This document shows positions 1 to 4,925 of a DNA stretch of 8,196 nt, piece after piece. The DNA comes from an uncultured Caulobacteraceae bacterium. GTDB taxonomy: Bacteria > Pseudomonadota > Alphaproteobacteria > Caulobacterales > Caulobacteraceae. The stretch lies in contig CAMLKO010000037.1 of the NCBI GenBank assembly GCA_946480495.1, positions 1-8,196 of the forward strand, given 5' to 3'. A program made the translations under genes and the position numbers. The notes under the pieces are model-generated. The model ran no database searches, was not told where the DNA came from, and worked only from the letters and a program-made list of their open reading frames with translations. How positions within the stretch are numbered: the stretch's first letter is position 1; each line of letters begins with the position of its first letter.

Positions 1-470
1 CCGCTGGGGAAGCTGGCGTTGGAGGTCTCCACCGCCCGGTAGATCAGCGGCGGCCGGTCGCGGCCGAACAGCGTCTTGATGAGCTCGCTTATCCCCGACC
101 CGCCGAGCACGGCTATGATCACCAGCAAGGCCGAGGCAACCCGCCGGTGCAGCAGCAGGAAGATGACCGCGATGACCACGATCAGCGTCAGGTTGGTGGT
201 GCCGCCGAGCGTCGTCAGCTCCGTCGCCGCCTGCTGCAGCCAGGCAGGCCCCAGCGCGTCGTGCGGGTTCACCCCCGGCCGCAGGAACATCAGCACCCGC
301 TGGTCGATGCCGTGAGCGCCCTCCTCGCTCATCTCGTCGGCGATCCACAGGAAGAGGGAGACGCCGAGGCCGGCGATGAAGAGCGCGGCCAGCGCGCCAA
401 GCTCAGCCTTGCCGAAGGCCCACAGGCGCGCGGGCAGGGATCGATCGGTCTTGGCTTCGCGGGGCGCCAT
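1..470 (-). CDS. PAP2-family membrane phosphatase, 5' part (C-terminus outside window)
   Basis: Type 2 phosphatidic acid phosphatases remove phosphate from lipid phosphates such as phosphatidate or undecaprenyl pyrophosphate at the membrane. The first 156 residues are visible. Hydrophobic segments lie at about residues 22-44, 92-108 and 111-126, with a periplasmic-looking loop between the first two. Family motif 1, K-x6-RP, is present as K132...R139-P140 (core FGRDRP), followed by SFPSG at the window edge, the start of motif 2 (PSGH); motif 3 lies outside. I chose the ATG at 468-470. A TTG four codons upstream (480-482) has an AAGGG before it and is an alternative start, but it sits inside the -10 element of a well-placed stress promoter, which favours the ATG. 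Divergent from nrdA. The substrate cannot be told from this fragment; a lipid A or peptidoglycan-carrier phosphatase is possible. Confidence 0.87.
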   Translation of the reverse strand, partial: MAPREAKTDRSLPARLWAFGKAELGALAALFIAGLGVSLFLWIADEMSEEGAHGIDQRVLMFLRPGVNPHDALGPAWLQQAATELTTLGGTTNLTLIVVIAVIFLLLHRRVASALLVIIAVLGGSGISELIKTLFGRDRPPLIYRAVETSNASFPS

Positions 471-480
471 CGCGGGCCGC

Positions 481-505
481 AACGCAACCCTTAACGGCAG
501 GTTCC
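481..505 (-). promoter_or_regulatory. EcfG/SigT-type general stress promoter for the PAP2 gene
   Basis: On the minus strand GGAAC (505-501) is followed by exactly 16 bases and then CGTT (484-481). This matches the GGAAC-N16/17-CGTT consensus of the alphaproteobacterial general stress sigma factor (EcfG, SigT in Caulobacter). The -10 ends 10 bases before the ATG at 470, so transcription would begin within a few bases of the start codon and give a leaderless or nearly leaderless mRNA. Seen directly: the motif and its spacing. Inferred: its use in the cell. Confidence 0.6.
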
Positions 506-577
506 CTCGCCCCGAAGCTCCACCATCTCATCAACAGTTTCTTTACTAAAAAGTTGAGTCGGAGCGCATTCTGACCG

Positions 578-603
578 TTGACGACTCTGAGCAACGCATG
601 TCC
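578..603 (+). promoter_or_regulatory. candidate nrdA promoter (-35 TTGACGA, weak -10)
   Basis: TTGACGA at 578-584 fits the Caulobacter housekeeping -35 (TTGACGS) at six of seven positions. The best-spaced -10 (596-603, GCATGTCC, 11 bases downstream) is a poor match to GCTANAWC, so the call is tentative. If right, the first NrdR-like box would cover the -10/+1 region, as expected for repression. GANTC sites occur at 556-560 and 583-587, the latter overlapping the -35. Confidence 0.35.
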
Positions 604-648
604 CCATATAGTGGGTTCAGGGGGCGCTTCGCCCACTATATATAGGGG
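601..648 (+). promoter_or_regulatory. paired NrdR boxes upstream of nrdA
   Basis: NrdR is the ATP/dATP-sensing zinc-ribbon/ATP-cone repressor of ribonucleotide reductase genes. Its 16-base consensus is roughly acaCwAtATaTwGtgt. The downstream box at 633-648 (CCACTATATATAGGGG) matches at 13 of 16 positions. The upstream box at 601-616 (TCCCCATATAGTGGGT) matches at 11 of 16. They start 32 bases apart, about three helical turns, the usual geometry for paired NrdR boxes. The inner halves form a perfect 10-base inverted repeat (606-615 with 632-641), and a smaller GGGCG-CTT-CGCCC hairpin lies between them (622-634). The element ends 58 bases before the chosen nrdA start. Confidence 0.8.
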
Positions 649-706
649 TAGGGTGGAGCAGAGTGGCTGTTCCGCAAGCCCCGGAAGTGATAGGGTTTTG
701 GGGCAC

Positions 707-2572
707 ATGATGGGTAGCGAAGCGGCAAGACAGGTCACGCGGCAGGATCAGTCGGCGAGCGCGATGCGCATTGCCGACAAGCCCAAACTGCAACTTGTGA
801 AGAAGGTCGAGGTCGACCGCACGCGCGACGCCCTGCTGACCGACTTCGGCAAGACCACGCTGGAAGACCGCTATCTGCTGCCGGGCGAGTCCTATCAGGA
901 CATGTTCGCCCGCGTCGCCACGGCCTTCGCCGACGATTCCGAGCACGCCCAGCGCATCTACGACTACATCAGCCGCCTGTGGTTCATGCCGGCCACCCCG
1001 GTGCTGTCGAACGGCGGCGCCGAGCGCGGCCTGCCGATCTCCTGCTTCCTCAATTCCGTCTCCGACAACCTCGAAGGCATCGTCGGCGTCTGGAACGAGA
1101 ACGTCTGGCTCGCGGCCAACGGCGGCGGCATCGGCACCTACTGGGGCGGCGTGCGCTCCATCGGCGAGAAGGTGAAGGGCGCCGGCCAGACCAGCGGCAT
1201 CATCCCCTTCATCCGCGTGATGGACTCCCTGACGCTGGCGATCAGCCAGGGCTCGCTGCGCCGCGGTTCGGCGGCCGTCTATCTCGACATCCACCATCCG
1301 GAGATCGAGGAGTTCCTCGAGATCCGCAAACCCTCGGGCGACTTCAACCGCAAGAGCCTGAACCTCCACCACGGCATCTCGATCACCGACGAGTTCATGG
1401 AAGCCGTGCGCGACGGCGAGATGTTCGGCCTGCGCTCGCCCAAGTCCGGCGAGGTGATCCGCGAGGTCGACGCCCGTTCGCTGTGGCAGAAGGTGCTGGA
1501 GCTGCGGCTGCAGACCGGCGAGCCCTACCTGATCTTCTCCGACGCGGTGAACCGGGCCATGCCCGCCCACCAGCGCGAGCTGGGCCTGAAGGTCCGCCAG
1601 TCGAACCTCTGCAGCGAGATCATGCTGCACACCGGCCCCGACCACCTGGGCCGCGAGCGCACCGCCGTCTGCTGCCTGTCGTCGGTGAACGCCGAGACCT
1701 TCATGGAGTGGCGCGACCACCCGACCTTCGTGGAAGACATCATGCGCTTCCTCGACAACGTGCTGCAGGACTTCATCGACCGGGCGCCGAGCGCGGCGGC
1801 CGCGGCCATCTACGCCGCCCAGCGCGAGCGGTCGGTCGGCCTTGGCCTGATGGGCTTCCACTCCTTCCTGCAGGCGCAGAACGTCCCCTTCGAGAGCGCG
1901 CTGGCCAAGAGCTGGAACATGCGCCTCTTCAAGCATCTGCGCCGCCAGTGCGACGCGGCCTCCCGCACGCTGGCCGAAGAGCGCGGGCCCTGCCCCGACG
2001 CGGCCGAGCGCGGCGTCATGGAGCGCTTCAGCCACAAGCTGGCGATCGCGCCGACCGCCTCGATTTCGATCATCTGCGGCGGGACCTCGGCCGGCATCGA
2101 ACCGATCCCGGCCAACATCTACACCCACAAGACCCTGTCCGGGTCGTTCGCGGTGAAGAACCCCTACCTGGAGAAGCTTCTCGAGGAGAAGGGCCAGAAC
2201 ACCGAGGCGGTCTGGCAGTCGATCCTCGAACACGAGGGCTCGGTGCAGCACCTCGACTTCCTCAGCCAGGACGACAAGGACGTCTACAAGACCGCCTTCG
2301 AAATCGACCAGCGCTGGGTGATCGAACTCGCCGCCGACCGCACGCCGGAGATCTGCCAGTCGCAGTCGGTCAACGTCTTCCTGCCGGGCGACGTCGATAA
2401 GTGGGACCTGCACATGCTGCACTGGATGGCGTGGGAGCGGGGCATGAAGAGCCTCTACTACCTGCGCTCAAAGTCGGTGCAGCGCGCGGCCTACGCGGGC
2501 GGTGAGAACATCACCGCGGCGTTCGAAGCGGGCGAGAAGACCGACTACGAGGAATGCCTGGCCTGCCAGTAG
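707..2572 (+). CDS. nrdA: Ribonucleoside-diphosphate reductase, alpha (large) subunit, class I, without N-terminal ATP-cone
   Basis: Catalytic subunit of class I ribonucleotide reductase, which reduces ribonucleoside diphosphates to deoxyribonucleotides in the cytoplasm together with the radical-bearing NrdB. The protein has 621 residues. Catalytic features are all visible: redox cysteine C113 (context PISCFLN), the N300-L-C302-S-E304 motif holding the thiyl-radical cysteine and its Asn/Glu partners, the second redox cysteine C322 (VCCLSS), the Y584-Y585 radical-transfer pair (SLYYLRS), and the C-terminal shuttle cysteines C617 and C620 (ECLACQ, with Q last). The Tyr pair and the nrdB in this window argue for class I rather than class II. 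The N-terminus has only about 40 residues before core sequence and no recognisable ATP-cone. The reading frame opens upstream at 578, but that would place the NrdR boxes inside the gene, so I use the ATG at 707; 710 (the next codon) and 761 are alternatives. It ends 4 bases from the convergent kinase gene. Confidence 0.97.
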   Translation: MMGSEAARQVTRQDQSASAMRIADKPKLQLVKKVEVDRTRDALLTDFGKTTLEDRYLLPGESYQDMFARVATAFADDSEHAQRIYDYISRLWFMPATPVLSNGGAERGLPISCFLNSVSDNLEGIVGVWNENVWLAANGGGIGTYWGGVRSIGEKVKGAGQTSGIIPFIRVMDSLTLAISQGSLRRGSAAVYLDIHHPEIEEFLEIRKPSGDFNRKSLNLHHGISITDEFMEAVRDGEMFGLRSPKSGEVIREVDARSLWQKVLELRLQTGEPYLIFSDAVNRAMPAHQRELGLKVRQSNLCSEIMLHTGPDHLGRERTAVCCLSSVNAETFMEWRDHPTFVEDIMRFLDNVLQDFIDRAPSAAAAAIYAAQRERSVGLGLMGFHSFLQAQNVPFESALAKSWNMRLFKHLRRQCDAASRTLAEERGPCPDAAERGVMERFSHKLAIAPTASISIICGGTSAGIEPIPANIYTHKTLSGSFAVKNPYLEKLLEEKGQNTEAVWQSILEHEGSVQHLDFLSQDDKDVYKTAFEIDQRWVIELAADRTPEICQSQSVNVFLPGDVDKWDLHMLHWMAWERGMKSLYYLRSKSVQRAAYAGGENITAAFEAGEKTDYEECLACQ

Positions 2573-2576
2573 GCGG

Positions 2577-3314
2577 TCAGCCGCACTCCGGCTTCGCGGC
2601 CGGAACGATCAGCTTCACCTTCAGGCCAAGTCCGTCCATGTCGAACGCGAGCCTCGCCCCCAACTGGTAGGCGAGGTTTCGCACGACCCGGAACCCGAGC
2701 CCTCCGTCCGTCCACGGATCGAAGCTCTCGGGCAGGCCCACGCCGTCGTCTTCCACGTCGACATAGATGCCGCCGCCCAGACCCGGACCGCAGCGGATGA
2801 GGATCTTGCCTGGCGCGCCGGCGGGATGGGCGTGCTTGATGGCGTTGGTGACGAGCTCCGAGACAATGAGGGCCACCGGGCCCGCGCCGTCGGGCTCGAC
2901 CGAGCATTCGCCGGCCGCCCGAAACGACAGGGTGATCGCCGCCTGGTCCGACATGGAGGCGACCAGCGCTTCGCATGTTTCCTCCAGGTGCTCCGACAGG
3001 TTCACGGCGGTTCGCGGCGCGCTGTAGGAGAGCAGCCGGTGCAGCCGGCCCACGGTCTCGATGCGCGAGCCGATCTCGTCGAGCAGCTGGCGAACGTCGC
3101 CGCGGGTGAAGTTCTCTTCTCGCCCGCTGGTGACGCTGGAGGCGTGCAGCCGCACGAGCCCCGCGATCATGGCCAGATTATTGGCGATGCGGTGGTTGGC
3201 CTCCGCATGGAGGTCGTCGACGCGAGGGCGCTGGCCATTTGGCGAGGTCGTCGCGCCCGGTGAAAAGTCCGGGGGGAACACAGGCGCAGCCTCCAGGGAA
3301 GGGATTGACACCAT
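2577..3314 (-). CDS. Soluble HisKA_2-type sensor histidine kinase without a recognisable sensor domain
   Basis: A 245-residue cytoplasmic histidine kinase core. Residues 1-33 are Pro-rich and disordered-looking. The dimerisation/phosphoacceptor helix carries the H-box at about 37-58 (EANHRIANNLAMI, candidate phosphohistidine H41). The ATPase part has the N-box SELVTNAIKHAHP (N157), the G1 box EDDGVGLP (about 188-195) and the G2 box GGLGFRVV (about 204-211). There is no transmembrane segment and no PAS, LOV or GAF domain, so input probably comes from a partner protein. HisKA_2 and HWE kinases in alphaproteobacteria often feed response regulators such as PhyR of the general stress response; a link here is inference. 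No response regulator gene is adjacent. The start is supported by a good AGGAAG ribosome site (within the complement of 3320-3328). Convergent with nrdA. Confidence 0.92.
   Translation of the reverse strand: MVSIPSLEAAPVFPPDFSPGATTSPNGQRPRVDDLHAEANHRIANNLAMIAGLVRLHASSVTSGREENFTRGDVRQLLDEIGSRIETVGRLHRLLSYSAPRTAVNLSEHLEETCEALVASMSDQAAITLSFRAAGECSVEPDGAGPVALIVSELVTNAIKHAHPAGAPGKILIRCGPGLGGGIYVDVEDDGVGLPESFDPWTDGGLGFRVVRNLAYQLGARLAFDMDGLGLKVKLIVPAAKPECG
2587..2604 (+). terminator. possible hairpin terminator of nrdA inside the 3' end of the convergent kinase gene
   Basis: TCCGGC (2587-2592) pairs with GCCGGA (2599-2604) across a 6-base loop, starting 14 bases after the nrdA stop. There is no T-run after it. 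With only 4 bases between the two genes, any terminator of nrdA has to lie in the kinase coding sequence. Weak evidence. Confidence 0.3.
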
Positions 3315-3604
3315 GATCTCTTCCTTCCAAATCGCAAGTATTATTATCGATAACTACATGCCAACTTCGTGATTATCTCGCTTTCACTGCGTATTTCAGG
3401 GCGAAATAGAGGATGGTTGTTAGTCAAGACATGCAAATACTGAAGAGTAGGATTTTGCTCATCCGGCGGCAGAGCCGCAGTGAGGGTCGACTGAGCCGAT
3501 TGAGTAAGTGGCGCAAAATTAATCAATGGGGCTGAATGAGCCAAATCGCGCCTCGTGCGTTTGAGCAGGAAGATGGCGAAAGGAACGCTGGGAGACTTCT
3601 GACG
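3315..3604. other. AT-richer intergenic region between divergent kinase and RHH-like genes
   Basis: No credible gene is seen; open frames here lack family resemblance and are better explained as chance. Visible structure: a perfect 10-base palindrome TTATCGATAA at 3344-3353; a possible leftward promoter for the kinase on the minus strand (TTGGCA at 3364-3359, 15 bases, TAATAC at 3343-3338); and a GCGGC-AGA-GCCGC hairpin at 3466-3478, flanked by CTCA/TGAG arms (3458-3461 and 3481-3484). None has a clear assigned role. The drop in GC relative to its neighbours fits a double promoter region. Confidence 0.45.
3338..3364 (-). promoter_or_regulatory. candidate promoter of the histidine kinase gene
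   Basis: On the minus strand TTGGCA (3364-3359) and TAATAC (3343-3338) are 15 bases apart, slightly short for a sigma-70 type promoter. The -10 lies 23 bases before the start codon. The perfect palindrome TTATCGATAA (3344-3353) falls between the two elements and could be an operator. Confidence 0.3.
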
Positions 3605-3904
3605 ATGAACGACACGGCCCGCGGCGAGCGGCTTCAAATCATGCTCACCCAGGACGAACTCGAGGCGCTCGATAACTGGCGCTTCTCACGGCGCATGCCC
3701 AGCCGGGCGGCCGCCGTTCGTGAGCTTCTCAAGCGCGGCCTCGCCGCGGAAGGCCTCGAGGCGACGGGCGGCCGCGCCCGCTCGCAGGACTTCGGCGTGA
3801 TCAGCTCGCCCGGCGCAAACGGGCTGGACGGACATGACGCCGACGGCCTCGATGGCAACGGGCTCGACGGCCATGGCGACGCCCTGGAGGCGGACGGCCA
3901 GTAA
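3605..3904 (+). CDS. Small ribbon-helix-helix-like protein with Gly/Asp-rich repeat tail
   Basis: A 99-residue protein. Residues 8-47 look like a CopG/Arc-type ribbon-helix-helix unit: a short strand (ERLQIML), helix A (TQDELEALDNWRFSRRM) and helix B (SRAAAVRELLKRGLA) with the basic and hydrophobic spacing of that fold. Such proteins dimerise and bind DNA through the strand, so a repressor role is likely but not shown. The rest is not part of the fold: residues 73-92 repeat GLDG units (GLDGH, GLDGN, GLDGH) rich in Asp and Gly and probably unstructured. I chose the ATG at 3605, preceded by GGGAG about 11 bases upstream, because it starts right before the fold; an in-frame ATG at 3536 would add 23 residues unlike the family. 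No toxin gene follows directly, so it is not an obvious antitoxin. A strong hairpin follows the stop. Confidence 0.7.
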   Translation: MNDTARGERLQIMLTQDELEALDNWRFSRRMPSRAAAVRELLKRGLAAEGLEATGGRARSQDFGVISSPGANGLDGHDADGLDGNGLDGHGDALEADGQ

Positions 3905-3915
3905 CCTCCGCTTGA

Positions 3916-3936
3916 GCGGCGGAACCGCCGCCGTTT
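3916..3936 (+). terminator. hairpin terminator after the RHH-like gene
   Basis: GCGGCGG (3916-3922) pairs perfectly with CCGCCGC (3925-3931), followed by GTTT. In practice this is a 6-bp stem with a GAAC tetraloop. It begins 12 bases after the stop. The T-run is short, so termination may be partial. Confidence 0.5.
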
Positions 3937-3955
3937 CCACGCTTTACAGCGATGT

Positions 3956-3974
3956 AAGCTCCACTCCGGAGCTT
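3956..3974 (+). promoter_or_regulatory. inverted repeat in the leader of the LpxR-like gene
   Basis: AAGCTCC (3956-3962) and GGAGCTT (3968-3974) form a perfect 7-bp stem with a 5-base loop, ending 18 bases before the start codon at 3993. A second overlapping repeat, CCACTC/GAGTGG (3961-3966 and 3975-3980), could pair alternatively. It may be an operator, a leader structure or a second terminator stem; the sequence does not decide. Confidence 0.35.
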
Positions 3975-3992
3975 GAGTGGCTGGGTAGGCAT

Positions 3993-4745
3993 ATGCGTTG
4001 GCAGGGTATGGGGGCGTTGATCGTGGCGATGGCGGCCACGGGCGCTCATGCTCAGGGTCATTCCGCGCTGGCCCCGCTTTCCGCGGCGGTGTTCGACACC
4101 AGCAAGGCGGCGGCCAGCGAGTGGCGCTCCACAGAATTTACGGCAGGCAAGAACGCCAGGGCGCCGATCACGCTGAAGGTCGACGTCGGCGGCGTCCTGC
4201 GCGACGCAAGCGGCCGCATTCCGCTGGCGCCGTCGAAGGACGCCAGCTTCGAGCCGAAGGGCTTTGACGTCACCGTCACGCGCGAGTGGCCGCAAGCGGT
4301 GCGCTTCGGCACGGGCGAGCAGGACGTCGCGCTGACGCCGCACGCGGGCCTGGGCCTCAGCAACGCCGGCCCGGGCGCGGAAGCCGGCGCGACCATCAGC
4401 GTCGAAGACCGCGTGGCGGGCCGGCTGCAGGGCCTGGGCGTGCGCGACGGCAAGAGCTTCGGCGACCAGGGCCGCTGGTACCTGTTCGTCGCCGGCGGCA
4501 GCCGCTCGGTGGGCCTCAACATGCTGCGCGGCGAGGACGGCGGGCTGCAGCGGGCGGGCTGGTCGACCGACGCCACAAGCGCTCTGGTCAGCGACGCCCA
4601 GGCCGGCGTCGGCTGGCGGCGCGGCGCGATGCAGGCCTCGATCGGCTACATGCACCGCGAAGTGAAGCCGCGCGAACCCGTCCAGGGCTTCGAGAAGCGC
4701 GACGACAGCCTGGTGGCCATCTCCTTCTCCTTCAAGCCGCGCTAG
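3993..4745 (+). CDS. Exported LpxR-like (DUF2219-like) outer-membrane barrel protein, apparently missing the N-terminal active-site part
   Basis: A 250-residue secreted protein. Residues 1-20 form a signal peptide ending AHA, before QG. The C-terminal half resembles the lipid A 3'-O-deacylase (LpxR) family: LTPHAGLGLSN (about 114-124), a Gly/Ala-rich strand with AGATISV, RWYLFVAGGSRSVGLNML (a strand entering the family's typical GlyArg/Val-Gly-Asn-Leu region), a later DAQAGVGW strand, and a final SLVAISFSF strand at the C-terminus. H117 may match the family's catalytic histidine. LpxR proteins are usually about 300 or more residues and carry conserved Asn/Asp residues near the mature N-terminus; only about 70 residues precede the recognisable part here and I see no such motif, so activity is doubtful. 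The start at 3993 follows TGGG at 3982-3985 and gives the signal peptide directly. It lies 180 bases before the PBP gene on the same strand. Assignment is from remembered family patterns only. Confidence 0.58.
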   Translation: MRWQGMGALIVAMAATGAHAQGHSALAPLSAAVFDTSKAAASEWRSTEFTAGKNARAPITLKVDVGGVLRDASGRIPLAPSKDASFEPKGFDVTVTREWPQAVRFGTGEQDVALTPHAGLGLSNAGPGAEAGATISVEDRVAGRLQGLGVRDGKSFGDQGRWYLFVAGGSRSVGLNMLRGEDGGLQRAGWSTDATSALVSDAQAGVGWRRGAMQASIGYMHREVKPREPVQGFEKRDDSLVAISFSFKPR

Positions 4746-4925
4746 CGCCCAAGCTTGCCGCCGCCATACGCGACGTACAGCAAAGCTCTGGACAAGGCGG
4801 CAAACCCCTCGAAACTGCGTCAGATTCGGCCTGGGGAGCTGTATGCAGCCTGAACGCACGACGCGGCAGAACCGACCCCGCATCTGCCCGTTAGGGCTGC
4901 ACATCCTTTGTGAGTTTCCCCGCCC

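Noticed and set aside
578..706. Upstream extension of nrdA to a TTG at 578
   Set aside because: It would place both NrdR boxes and the leader inside the coding sequence, and the added residues do not resemble an NrdA N-terminus or an ATP-cone.
617..2422. Long minus-strand open frame of about 600 codons opposite nrdA
   Set aside because: It is the antisense of a well-conserved nrdA in GC-rich DNA, where stop codons are rare in shadow frames. Its product is Arg/Ala/Gly/Val-rich without any domain.
3582..3606. GGAAC-N16-CGAT resembling a stress promoter before the RHH-like gene
   Set aside because: The -10 differs at a core position and overlaps the start codon, so it could not drive the gene from the chosen start.
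3344..3637. Minus-strand frame of 97 codons in the gap upstream of the kinase
   Set aside because: No ribosome site, no family resemblance, and it runs over the likely promoter region and the start of the RHH-like gene.
3834..3992. N-terminal extension of the LpxR-like protein to an ATG at 3834
   Set aside because: It would overlap the end of the RHH-like gene and bury the signal peptide 53 residues inside the protein.
3801..4904. Minus-strand open frame of 367 codons across the RHH-like and LpxR-like genes
   Set aside because: It spans two terminator-like hairpins and opposes a gene with a clean signal peptide. Its product is low-complexity Ala/Arg/His-rich.
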